Assembly (NCBI GenBank): GCA_002452215.1
Contig: DKCO01000017.1
Span: 1 to 14,363 of the forward strand
Source: Spirochaetales bacterium UBA6872
GTDB taxonomy: Bacteria > Spirochaetota > Spirochaetia > Sphaerochaetales > Sphaerochaetaceae
Direction of reading: 5' to 3'
Length of the DNA stretch: 14,363 bases
Translations under genes and position numbers: made by a program
Shown: in pieces, positions 1-7,000 of the stretch
How the letters are laid out: each line of letters starts with the position of its first letter
How positions within the stretch are numbered: position 1 is the first letter of the stretch
Notes under the pieces: model-generated
What the model was told of the DNA's origin: nothing
Database searches by the model: none
What the model saw: the letters and a program-made list of their open reading frames with translations, nothing else

Positions 1-47
1 AAAATTGATTAAGGGTCACACAATATTTAAACAAGTAGTGATAGGTA

Positions 48-77
48 TTGGACAAAAACTCGATTCAATAGTATCAT
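48..77 (+). promoter_or_regulatory. Promoter of the tRNA-Ser gene
   Basis: A -35-like TTGGAC (48-53) and a -10-like TATCAT (72-77) are 18 bases apart. The predicted start near 84 is about 10 bases before the mature 5' end of the tRNA at 94, as expected for a short tRNA leader. The assignment rests on box similarity and position only. Confidence 0.5.
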
Positions 78-93
78 ACTAGAGCATTGTGTT

Positions 94-180
94 GGAGAGA
101 TGGCCGAGAGGCCGAAGGCGCGTCCCTGCTAAGGACGTATACTGGTAACGGTATCGAGGGTTCGAATCCCTCTCTCTCCG
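94..180 (+). tRNA. tRNA-Ser, anticodon GCU
   Basis: The 87-nt sequence folds as a class II (long variable arm) tRNA. The acceptor stem pairs GGAGAGA (94-100) with TCTCTCC (173-179), and G180 is the discriminator base typical of tRNA-Ser. The anticodon stem is CGTCC/GGACG (121-125 and 133-137) around loop CTGCTAA, giving anticodon GCT at 128-130, which reads AGC and AGU. The T arm is GAGGG-TTCGAAT-CCCTC. The 3' CCA is not encoded and would have to be added by a nucleotidyltransferase. tRNA-Ser genes are common phage and island integration sites, but no second copy of the 3' end is visible in this window. Confidence 0.97.
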
Positions 181-191
181 TCCTAGCTTAG

Positions 192-216
192 ATCCTTACA
201 TTGTAAGGATTTTTTT
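192..216 (+). terminator. Rho-independent terminator of the tRNA-Ser gene
   Basis: ATCCTTAC (192-199) and GTAAGGAT (203-210) form a perfect 8-bp stem with a 3-nt loop, followed directly by six T residues (211-216). It lies 12 bases after the tRNA and should end its transcript. Confidence 0.85.
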
Positions 217-253
217 ACAAGACCTACGAATCGAAAAATGTTGGAGGCTAGGA

Positions 254-379
254 TTGATTAAAAATTACCAACCATTGCTACTGTGCCGTTGCAATGAGTT
301 ATCTGTAATTGATGTCCATGATGAAAATCGATTCTTGAAAAACAAAGCATTGAATATTGTTGATGATATTTTCTCATAG
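254..379 (+). CDS. Possible small ORF or 3' gene remnant
   Basis: A 41-codon frame begins with TTG at 254, six bases after a GGAGG (243-247), and ends with TAG at 377-379. The C-terminal half has a balanced charged composition, with the segment VHDENRFLKNKALNIVDDIF. The same frame stays open a little way upstream of the TTG, so this could be the tail of a decayed gene rather than a true small gene. I do not recognise the product. The good RBS spacing is the main support, and the TTG start and short length are against it. Confidence 0.2.
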   Translation: MIKNYQPLLLCRCNELSVIDVHDENRFLKNKALNIVDDIFS

Positions 380-530
380 AATCATATGCCTCACATTCTT
401 TCCAGTTATTATTTATTTGTTAGTTGCTTCAAGAAAAAATGATTGATTCTATGTTGCTGTGATTCTTGATGCAAGGCTTCGATTTATGCTGATTTTCCTT
501 GTTTAAGAAGGCTGTCGTAGATGCGTGTTT

Positions 531-561
531 TATCGTATGCAACCTATTGCACGATAGTGCA
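531..561. repeat. Two overlapping inverted repeats upstream of the metal operon
   Basis: TATCG (531-535) and TGCAA (538-542) pair with TTGCA (547-551) and CGATA (552-556) across a CCTA loop, with a 2-nt bulge (TA) on the left arm. A second stem, TGCAC/GTGCA (548-552 and 557-561, loop GATA), uses the right arm of the first, so the two hairpins exclude each other. This could be an operator for a dimeric regulator or an RNA structure. Neither use is shown, and it lies about 110 bases before the promoter candidate. Confidence 0.4.
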
Positions 562-667
562 CATCATCTTTCACTGTTCTTCTGTTGCCATAATGGTTGT
601 TTTTGATTATTTTATAGGCGGTTTTGGTGTTTGGAAGGATTAAATTCAAAAAAACATCATTGTTTTG

Positions 668-697
668 TTGATATATCCAATTCGGTGATGGTAACAT
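668..697 (+). promoter_or_regulatory. Candidate promoter of the metal-transport operon
   Basis: TTGATA (668-673) and TAACAT (692-697) are 18 bases apart, and the -10 is preceded by TGG, giving an extended -10. Transcription would start near 704, just before the GAGGAG ribosome binding site at 711-716. No other pair of boxes in the preceding 150 bases fits better. Confidence 0.4.
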
Positions 698-724
698 GCA
701 AAATGAATTAGAGGAGAAATGAAA

Positions 725-964
725 ATGACAACTGGTAAAGGTTTTTCTACTTTCCTTATCGGAGCACTTGTAGGTGCTGCTGCAATAACAATCGTTAGAA
801 CTCCAGCTTTCAGAAAGGGTGCTGCTCGAATTGTTAGCGCTGGAATGCAACTTAAGAATGAAGCTTCTGCTTTTGCTGCATCTGTCAAGGAGGATGCAGA
901 GGATATCGTTGCTGAAGCAAACTACAACACAGCAAAGGCAACTGAGAACAAGGAAGAGAAATAG
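725..964 (+). CDS. Small single-pass membrane protein, DUF6110-like, partner of the P-type ATPase
   Basis: The protein is about 79 aa. A short N-terminus leads to one hydrophobic segment (roughly residues 8-24, FLIGALVGAAAITIV), a basic stretch (RTPAFRKGAARIV), and a charged, probably helical tail that ends in EDAEDIVAEANYNTAK and a lysine/glutamate-rich C-terminus. This layout matches the DUF6110 proteins that I recall being encoded just before heavy-metal P-type ATPases in gut bacteria; the family name is from memory. An in-frame ATG at 719 is only 2 bases after GAGGAG (711-716), while the ATG at 725 is 8 bases after it, so 725 is preferred. The next gene starts 8 bases after the stop. A scaffold, inhibitory-subunit or metal-delivery role for the ATPase is inference. 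Confidence 0.75.
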   Translation: MTTGKGFSTFLIGALVGAAAITIVRTPAFRKGAARIVSAGMQLKNEASAFAASVKEDAEDIVAEANYNTAKATENKEEK

Positions 965-972
965 GCTCCAAA

Positions 973-3066
973 ATGCTATTTAATGTTCGCCATTCAATCC
1001 CTGGACGTATTCGTCTGGGGTATGATATTCATGCCATCACACCTCGTCAAGCAGCTTTAGCTCAAAGTCTTATCGAGATCCAAGAAGGGATTCTGAAAGT
1101 TACATTCAATACAGAGACTGGGTCTTTTCTGGTTTTCTATGATGTTGAAAAACAGACAGAGAAGTCGATTTTGTCTTTCTTTTCTGTGCTTGATGAAAGA
1201 TACTTGAATAATGAAGAGATGCTTGAAGCTACAGTCGATCCTCCTAAGCAGATTAGTTTGCTGAATCAACTAGCTTCGATGGTTGCTGGTTTCTATTTAA
1301 GAAAACTTCTACCTGTGCCTGTGAGAGCTGTAATGAGAGCTATGAATCTAGCTCCAAGGCTTGTGAGCGGGGCAAAATGCATATTGAATGGAAAAATATC
1401 TGATACGCGAGTTTTGGATGCGGCTGCTATCGGGATTTCTTTGTATAGCGGAGATACAGCAACAGCAGACAATATTGCTTTTCTTTTGAATATCGGAGAA
1501 ACAATAGAAGACTATACGAAGAAGAGAAGCTATCAAGATCTTGCTAATGCAATGTTCAACGACAAGGATCCCGTGCAACTTTACATAAGCGATAACGAAG
1601 AGAAGACTATCCCTCTTGCAATGTTGAAGAAGGGTGATATCGTTATTGTCAGAGATGGTGCGATGATCCCTTGCGATGGCGAGGTTCTCAAAGGTGAGGC
1701 CCTTGTTAATCAAGCAACAATAACTGGCGAGCCGCTTGCTGTGGAGAAAAGAGCTAAGAGCACAGTATTTGCGGGGACTGTCGTAGAAGAGGGGGAGATT
1801 TATGTCCAAGCTCGATCTGTTGCGAAGGATAGCAAGGTAAATAGCATCCTTAAGCAGATTGAGGGCAATCAGGAGCTTAAGGTCTCTTCAGAGATCAAGA
1901 GCGAGATTCTTGCAGACAAGCTTGTAAAGTACAATTTCCTCTTAACAGGCCTCACAGCTTTGATCACAAGAAATATGACAAAAGTAATCTCCACATTGAT
2001 GGTTGATTACTCATGTGCAATGAAATTGATTGCGCCTGTTGCTGTCCTGAGTGCAATGAAGGAAGCTGCAGAACATGGTATTGCAATAAAGGGCGGAAGA
2101 TATCTGGAGGAAGTCGCAAAAGCTGATTGCCTTGTAATGGACAAGACAGGGACTTTGACAAATGCTGAGCCTTCTCTTGCTCATGTAATATGTTTTGGAG
2201 ACAAGAGCGAGGATGAGCTTTTGCGTATTGCAGCTTGCCTAGAGGAGCATTATGCGCATCCAATTGCAAGAGCTTTGGTGAAGGCTGCTAATGATAAGGG
2301 TCTGAGTCATCCAGAGGACCATGCAAAAGTAGAATACATAGTTGCTCATGGAATTGCCAGCTCTATAAATGGAGCAAGGGTTTTAATTGGAAGTAGCCAC
2401 TTTATATTCGCAGATGAAAAGGTTCCAATCCCAACAAATCTTGCATCAGAGCAAAAGAAGGCTTTGAAGAAAGGCGAATCGCTTCTTTATCTTGCGATGG
2501 ATGGAAAGCTCATCGGTGTATTTGCTATAAATGATCCAATAAGAAGGGAAGCAAAAAGAGCTTTGAATGAACTCAAGCGCTCTGGCATGACGAGTCTTAA
2601 TATGATTACTGGAGATGATGAGGGCGCCGCGCGAGCAATAGCCAAAGAAGCTGGAATAGACAACTATATAGCTAAGGCTTTGCCTGAAGACAAGGTCAAA
2701 CTTGTTATGAAGCTTAGAGCTGATGGACATCGTGTCGTGATGATTGGAGATGGAATTAACGATGCACCAGCTTTGTCTGCAGCCAATGTCGGAATTGCTA
2801 TGGGTGACAGTGCAGCAATTGCAGAGGACACAGCTGACATAGTTCTTTCTTCCAGCGATGGAATAGAAAGCTTGGCCAAGACGAGAAAGCTCGGAAGACG
2901 TCTTGTTGATAGAATTGACATGGAGAACAAAGAGATCGTGCTATTTAACTCGGCTTTGATTATTTTGGGGCTAGTTGGTCTTCTTCCTCCTTCGTCTTCA
3001 GCATTGCTTCATAATGCATCTACTGTATTTTTCTCATTCCAGGCGTCGCGGCCATTGCTAGGGTAG
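973..3066 (+). CDS. P1B-type heavy-metal-translocating ATPase with degenerate N-terminal HMA domain
   Basis: A 697-aa ATP-driven metal transporter of the inner membrane. Residues 1-75 form an HMA-like fold (HSIPGRIRLGY) with no CxxC metal-binding pair. The actuator motif TGEP is at 251-254, the phosphorylated Asp390 lies in DKTGTLTN, the P1B-specific HP pair is at 429-430, TGDD is at 546-549 and the hinge GDGINDAP is at 592-599. The transmembrane metal-site segment just before the phosphorylation domain reads DYSCAMKL (345-352), not the CPC or CPH of copper exporters. It is followed by an amphipathic helix ending in GIAIKGGRYLEE. The C-terminal helix pair carries the conserved LPPSSSALLHN. 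Hydrophobic segments near 95-180 are weak, as in other ATPases with this domain type. All catalytic residues are present. The metal is not predictable with confidence: the non-CPx motif argues against Cu/Ag, and Mn, Fe, Zn or Co remain possible. The RBS is weak, so translation is probably coupled to the gene before it. Confidence 0.93.
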   Translation: MLFNVRHSIPGRIRLGYDIHAITPRQAALAQSLIEIQEGILKVTFNTETGSFLVFYDVEKQTEKSILSFFSVLDERYLNNEEMLEATVDPPKQISLLNQLASMVAGFYLRKLLPVPVRAVMRAMNLAPRLVSGAKCILNGKISDTRVLDAAAIGISLYSGDTATADNIAFLLNIGETIEDYTKKRSYQDLANAMFNDKDPVQLYISDNEEKTIPLAMLKKGDIVIVRDGAMIPCDGEVLKGEALVNQATITGEPLAVEKRAKSTVFAGTVVEEGEIYVQARSVAKDSKVNSILKQIEGNQELKVSSEIKSEILADKLVKYNFLLTGLTALITRNMTKVISTLMVDYSCAMKLIAPVAVLSAMKEAAEHGIAIKGGRYLEEVAKADCLVMDKTGTLTNAEPSLAHVICFGDKSEDELLRIAACLEEHYAHPIARALVKAANDKGLSHPEDHAKVEYIVAHGIASSINGARVLIGSSHFIFADEKVPIPTNLASEQKKALKKGESLLYLAMDGKLIGVFAINDPIRREAKRALNELKRSGMTSLNMITGDDEGAARAIAKEAGIDNYIAKALPEDKVKLVMKLRADGHRVVMIGDGINDAPALSAANVGIAMGDSAAIAEDTADIVLSSSDGIESLAKTRKLGRRLVDRIDMENKEIVLFNSALIILGLVGLLPPSSSALLHNASTVFFSFQASRPLLG

Positions 3067-3068
3067 CT

Positions 3069-3395
3069 ATGTCTGTAATTACGAGTTTTTTCCCTGGTCA
3101 TATCAGGCTAAGATGTCCGATTTTGAAGGATGTTGATATTGCAAATGCGGCAATAAAAGCAATTGAAAGCATTGGCTTTTCTTTCGATTTTAAGCATAAT
3201 CCACAAACTGGTAGCATTCTTGTAGAATATGATCCGACGCAAGTTGAAATAGACAAAATAGAGAAATTGAGGCCAATGCTGTCCGAGCTGGTTAAATTAA
3301 AGCCCCTTATTCTTTGCTATGACGCAAAGTATAAGGAGTTTATTCTTGCTAAAATCGAAAAGCTTTCCAAAGAAGCAAGCGAGAGACTATCTTAA
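3069..3395 (+). CDS. Stand-alone HMA-like protein (108 aa), third gene of the metal operon
   Basis: The start codon lies 2 bases after the ATPase stop, so it should be translationally coupled. The N-terminus (ITSFFPGHIRLRC) repeats the pattern at the N-terminus of the ATPase (HSIPGRIRLGY). The next 60 residues give a predicted ferredoxin-like alternation ending in TGSILVEYDP, which matches TGSFLVFYDV at 49-58 of the ATPase. It therefore looks like a duplicated, freed copy of the ATPase N-terminal domain, also without CxxC. A C-terminal lysine-rich helix of about 40 residues is added (KEFILAKIEKLSKEASERL). No signal peptide or clear membrane segment is seen. A regulatory or docking role for the ATPase is inferred from order and similarity. 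Confidence 0.75.
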   Translation: MSVITSFFPGHIRLRCPILKDVDIANAAIKAIESIGFSFDFKHNPQTGSILVEYDPTQVEIDKIEKLRPMLSELVKLKPLILCYDAKYKEFILAKIEKLSKEASERLS

Positions 3396-3422
3396 TTGAT
3401 CTACTCGGATAGAGCTTCGCTT
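3377..3422. terminator. Possible bidirectional stem between convergent operons
   Basis: AAGCGA (3377-3382) pairs with TCGCTT (3417-3422) and CTATC (3387-3391) with GATAG (3408-3412), with a 4x4 internal loop and a 16-nt apical loop. It spans the stop codons of the two convergent genes, which are 5 bp apart. No T-run follows on either strand, so it is a weak terminator candidate and could be chance. Confidence 0.25.
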
Positions 3423-5473
3423 AGACACTCTTCTTGGCTGTTTATCTGTCTTTGGGAATTCTCGATTTTCGAGTATGTTCCATCGCTATTGAGCTCTCTT
3501 GCCTTGACATTGTCTTCTTCTACTAGCTCAAGAAGATGCAATACTTGCTTCTTTACATTATCGTCTAAGATTGGAGTTGCTATCTCAACACGCTTATCAA
3601 GGTTTCGAGTCATTAGGTCAGCAGATGCAATATATACTCTCTCTTCTCCTTTCGCTCCGAAAGAGTAGATTCTTGAATGTTCTAGAAAGCGCCCGACAAT
3701 GCTTGTGACTCTTATATTATCAGTGAAGCCTTTGACTCCAGGAATTAAGCAGCATATGCCTCTCACTACAAGTCTGACTTTGACGCCTTTCTGGCTCGCT
3801 TCTATAAACTTGTCTATGTATTCTTTATCTGTCAAGCTATTGAATTTGGCTCTGATTACACCTTTTTCTCCTTTTTCGATTTCCTTATCCATTTCTGCTA
3901 TCAAGCCTGTCTTTAAAGAATAAGGAGCGACAAGTAGCCTTTTATAGCTTGTTTCGAGATTCAATGTTGCAAGGTTTCTGAAGAAATCGACACCATCCTT
4001 ACCAATCTCGTCATTGGCTGTTATTATGTTGAGGTCTGTGTACATCTTGGCTGTTGATTCGTTGTAGTTTCCAGTCCCGAGATGTGTTATGTATGATAAC
4101 TTGCAACCATCGTCCAGTGTTATAGAGATTATCTTGGAATGTACTTTGTAATCCTCAATGCCATAGAAGACTGTGCATCCGGCCTCATGCAACAATTGCG
4201 CATTATATAGGTTGTTCTCTTCGTCGAATCTAGCACAAAGTTCCATGACAGCAACTACTTCCTTGCCATTTTCGGCAGCACGTAGCAATGCCTCAATTAT
4301 CTTGGAGTGGTTTGCCAAGCGATAGATTGTTATCTTTATCGAGACAACTCTTGGATCTGTTGCACATTGCTGCAAGAGCCTTATTAGTACATCCATGCTT
4401 TGATATGGATATGATAGGAATATATCATTTTTGCCAACTTCCTCAATCAGATCAGAGGATTTGGATAAGTTCTTGGGAAAAGCTGGTTTAAATGGTTTGA
4501 ACTTGAGCTTTGAGCTTGTCTCATAGTCCAGGTAATCGCCAACAGAGAACATGAACTTATAATCGAAGTAGCTTTCAACTGTAAATACATAGTTCTTCTT
4601 CAGCCCTGTGTGTTTCATCATGAAGGCTCTCGATGTTTCGCTTATTCCTTCTAGCGCTTCTAGCCTCAGTACATCCATACTTGTTCTTTCTTCGACTTTT
4701 GTTTGTATAAGGCGAGAGAAGTCAAAGTTGTATTCATCATCAGCATCTGCCGACGGTGCAGAGAAATCAGCATTTCTAGTTACTCTTACAAGTGTTTTGT
4801 TCTTTACGCTGAATCCTTGGAAGATAGTATCTGCAAATGCAAGCATTAGCTCCTCATTTGTGATCAGATGTATCTTCTTTCCTCCTGGGATATGGAAAAG
4901 GCGGGGCGCCGAGCCATTAATCTTTGCGATTCCCATCATCGAGCTTCCCTTTCTCTCCAGCTCTACCAAAAGATAGATTTGCAAATTGTCGAGCCTGAAC
5001 AACGGGTGTTTGGAATCCATTACGATTGGGCTTGTTCGAGGAAGTATTTGTGATACAAAGTATTTCTTGCACACTTCTTTTTGCTTGGCTGTTAACTCTG
5101 AGCTTTTCAGTATTGAAAGGCCATTAGAGTAAAGGCTTTTCTTCAATTTGTGATAAGTCTCGTTGCTCATCTTGTAGAATGACGGCAGGATTTCGAGTAT
5201 TGCAAGGATTTGCTCTTTTGCTGTCATCCCCGTTTTGTTCTCTTTTTCAAGAGGGGTTGTTTTGTTCTCATTAATGAGCGAGCCTAGTCTTACTTGGCAA
5301 AACTCATCCAAGTTAGAGATGAATATAGAAAGGAATTTGCATCTTTCGAGTAATGGATTTGTCCCATCCATAGCCTGTTCCAGAACTCTTTTGTCGAACT
5401 GGAGCCAAGAATATTCACGATTAACCCAAGCACCGTTTATGCATTTCTTCAAATAAAGCGACTTGTCAGACAT
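3401..5473 (-). CDS. ppk1: Polyphosphate kinase 1
   Basis: The 690-aa length is usual for PPK1, which reversibly moves the gamma-phosphate of ATP onto inorganic polyphosphate through a phosphohistidine. The N-terminal domain carries NREYSWLQFDKRVLEQA (18-34) and FISNLDEF (51-58, Asn54 in the ATP site). TIYRLA (382-387) contains the conserved Arg385. The first phospholipase-D-like catalytic motif YKVHSKI contains His445, the phosphorylated residue, followed by HLGTGNYNESTAKMYTDLN (464-482). The second motif FLEHSRIY contains His599. All core motifs are intact. The ATG at 5473 follows an AGGA at 8 bases. It is the second gene of a pair, 30 bp after phosphofructokinase, with no terminator or good promoter in the gap, so co-transcription is likely. 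The C-terminal 40 residues are acidic and polar and probably variable. Confidence 0.96.
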   Translation of the reverse strand: MSDKSLYLKKCINGAWVNREYSWLQFDKRVLEQAMDGTNPLLERCKFLSIFISNLDEFCQVRLGSLINENKTTPLEKENKTGMTAKEQILAILEILPSFYKMSNETYHKLKKSLYSNGLSILKSSELTAKQKEVCKKYFVSQILPRTSPIVMDSKHPLFRLDNLQIYLLVELERKGSSMMGIAKINGSAPRLFHIPGGKKIHLITNEELMLAFADTIFQGFSVKNKTLVRVTRNADFSAPSADADDEYNFDFSRLIQTKVEERTSMDVLRLEALEGISETSRAFMMKHTGLKKNYVFTVESYFDYKFMFSVGDYLDYETSSKLKFKPFKPAFPKNLSKSSDLIEEVGKNDIFLSYPYQSMDVLIRLLQQCATDPRVVSIKITIYRLANHSKIIEALLRAAENGKEVVAVMELCARFDEENNLYNAQLLHEAGCTVFYGIEDYKVHSKIISITLDDGCKLSYITHLGTGNYNESTAKMYTDLNIITANDEIGKDGVDFFRNLATLNLETSYKRLLVAPYSLKTGLIAEMDKEIEKGEKGVIRAKFNSLTDKEYIDKFIEASQKGVKVRLVVRGICCLIPGVKGFTDNIRVTSIVGRFLEHSRIYSFGAKGEERVYIASADLMTRNLDKRVEIATPILDDNVKKQVLHLLELVEEDNVKARELNSDGTYSKIENSQRQINSQEECLSEALSE

Positions 5474-5503
5474 TTTTTCAATCCTATATTACAAATAATA
5501 CTA

Positions 5504-6595
5504 CTATTTTATTCCTTTGAATTTTTTTCCATCGCCAAATGATATTCCAATTGAACGAGCTACATTGATCATTTGATGGTCTTGCGGAACGTATTTGGTT
5601 TTTCCTGCTATGTCGGAAAGCCAATTATATGTTATCTGGTTGTTTACTACAGCGACAGTTGTCCCAAAATTGCCTTCTTGTACAAGTTTGCCTGCAAATG
5701 ATCCGAGCTCTGTTGAGATTAGCCTGTCATATGGGGAAGGGCTACCTCCTCTCTGTATGTGTCCAGGAACCACGCATCTCGTTTCGACTCCAGTCTTCTC
5801 GCTAATGTAATTGGCAAGCGAAGATGTTGCTGTTAATGCGCCACCGCGAGCCTCTAGGCGTTCTGATTTTTTCATCTCAGCTTCTTCTTTGCTCAACGCG
5901 CCTTCTGCTATGCATATTATGGTGAAAGCTCTTTTCTCCTTCTCGTATCGCTTTGTGACTGTTTGGCATATTTCGTCTGGATCATATGGTATTTCTGGTA
6001 GCAAAAGGATATCGGCACCACCTGCAATTCCGGAGTAGAGTGTAAGCCATCCCACTTTGTTTCCCATGATTTCAATTAGCATAGTCCTTCCATGGCTTGC
6101 TGCTGTCGTGTGGATTCTATCAATCACTTCCGTGTCTATATCGACAGCTGAATGAAATCCGAAAGTAATATCGGTTCCCCATAGATCGTTGTCGATTGTT
6201 TTTGGAAGTCCTATGACATTGCATCCGGCAGAGGAGAGTAGAGCTGCTGTTTTATGAGTTCCTGCTCCACCTATTGTTACTACGAGATCCAGGCCCTTTT
6301 TCTTGTAGTTTTTTACCATTTGATCGAGTTTGCTTTCGCCATTCTGATCTTCTTCTTTCATCTTCTTAAATGGCTGTCTTGATGTGCCGAGGATAGTGCC
6401 GCCTACATTCAAGATACCGGAGAAATCAGATTCTTTGAGGGTCTTGAAATCACCTGCGATGAAACCTCTGTATCCATCTGCAATTCCAAATATCTCTGCA
6501 GATGGTATTTGGTTATATACGTATTTTGCAAAACCTCTTATAACAGCATTAAGACCGGGGCAATCGCCACCAGCAGTAAGGATTCCTATTTTCAT
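5504..6595 (-). CDS. pfkA: 6-phosphofructokinase, single-domain, K124-type
   Basis: A 363-aa enzyme phosphorylating fructose 6-phosphate in glycolysis. It starts with the phosphate-binding MKIGILTAGGDCPGLNAVIR. GGTILGTSRQPF is at 65-76, the nucleotide loop GGAGTHKTA at 109-117, PKTIDND at 131-137 with catalytic base Asp135, SHGR at 167-170 and MGNKVGWL at 177-184. Compared with E. coli PfkA, Gly112 matches Gly104 (ATP type; PPi enzymes have Asp), while Lys132 matches Gly124 (Lys in PPi and some ATP enzymes). Ala111 replaces the magnesium-binding Asp103. I recall close relatives in gut anaerobes having Asn there. ATP is the more likely donor, but PPi or polyphosphate use should stay open. The ATG at 6595 has AGGAG 5 bases upstream and gives the family's usual N-terminus, so it is preferred to the in-frame GTG at 6601. 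It heads an apparent operon with polyphosphate kinase. Confidence 0.94.
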   Translation of the reverse strand: MKIGILTAGGDCPGLNAVIRGFAKYVYNQIPSAEIFGIADGYRGFIAGDFKTLKESDFSGILNVGGTILGTSRQPFKKMKEEDQNGESKLDQMVKNYKKKGLDLVVTIGGAGTHKTAALLSSAGCNVIGLPKTIDNDLWGTDITFGFHSAVDIDTEVIDRIHTTAASHGRTMLIEIMGNKVGWLTLYSGIAGGADILLLPEIPYDPDEICQTVTKRYEKEKRAFTIICIAEGALSKEEAEMKKSERLEARGGALTATSSLANYISEKTGVETRCVVPGHIQRGGSPSPYDRLISTELGSFAGKLVQEGNFGTTVAVVNNQITYNWLSDIAGKTKYVPQDHQMINVARSIGISFGDGKKFKGIK

Positions 6596-6652
6596 AACCA
6601 CTCCTAAACAGTTTACAAAATTTATTCAACTCAATGGAATTTATCAGAATCT

Positions 6653-6681
6653 ATTAAATTGTAAAAACAATGTAAAATCAA
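6653..6681 (-). promoter_or_regulatory. Candidate promoter of the pfk-ppk operon
   Basis: On the minus strand TTGATT (6681-6676) and TTTAAT (6658-6653) are 17 bases apart, with a predicted start near 6646 and a leader of about 50 bases. A short inverted repeat, ATTGT-AAAA-ACAAT (6658-6671), fills the spacer and could be an operator. A second candidate is the extended -10 TGCTATAAT with TATAAT at 6752-6747, which would give a leader of about 145 bases. Confidence 0.45.
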
Positions 6682-6877
6682 TTGGAAGACTTCTTAGTGC
6701 AATATTCTCTTTTGCGAACGTTGATACAAAAGAGCTTGTGCTTTTCATTATAGCATTTTCTGTTATATCTATTGATTGTGTGATTGAAGCTGTATAGGAA
6801 ATGGCATACAACTGAAAAAGGCATAAATTCCCTAAATTGAATCTTAAGAAAAAAGTTTTCAACGACGGGAGGGATCT

Positions 6878-7000
6878 ATGCCTGAAATTACTCAGGAAAA
6901 GTATAACACAAGTTGTCAAAGGCTCAAAGAGCAAGCACGCCATATTATATTTTCAAGGTATCATCCTTGCTTTGCTTGGTTAATAGATGTGTTATCTTAG
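6878..7000 (+). pseudogene. 5' fragment of an interrupted gene at the accessory-region boundary
   Basis: An ATG at 6878 sits 4 bases after GGGAGGG (6867-6873) and opens a 40-codon frame. The first 26 residues (MPEITQEKYNTSCQRLKEQA, then RHIIFS) look like a genuine charged helical N-terminus. The remaining 14 (RYHPCFAWLIDVLS) change character, and the stop falls inside the last codons of the oppositely oriented ATPase gene (overlap 6992-7000). The simplest reading is that a chromosomal gene lost its 3' part when the DNA to the right arrived, with the junction near 6955-6990. A functional 40-aa protein is possible but less likely. I do not recognise the parent family. Confidence 0.45.

Larger units (their letters stand above)
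217..717. other. 500-bp stretch without a convincing gene
   Basis: No reading frame here has coding-like composition over a useful length. What can be seen is a possible 41-codon TTG-start frame at 254-379, a pair of overlapping inverted repeats at 531-561 and a promoter candidate at 668-697, each listed separately. Minus-strand frames across 530-888 run antisense into the following gene and have poor composition. Confidence 0.6.

Noticed and set aside
94..180. tRNA-Ser as the attachment site of the integrase at the right end
   Set aside because: No second copy of the tRNA 3' end (for example GGTTCGAATCCCTCTC) is seen elsewhere in the window, and core metabolic genes lie between. An island end beyond the window cannot be excluded.
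530..888. Minus-strand ORFs of about 80-106 codons
   Set aside because: They are antisense to a well-supported gene start and have Ser/Cys-rich, shadow-like composition with no RBS.
6384..6943. ORFs on both strands across the pfk promoter region
   Set aside because: The plus frame begins antisense within pfk and the minus frame overlaps the promoter. Neither has an RBS or recognisable protein features.
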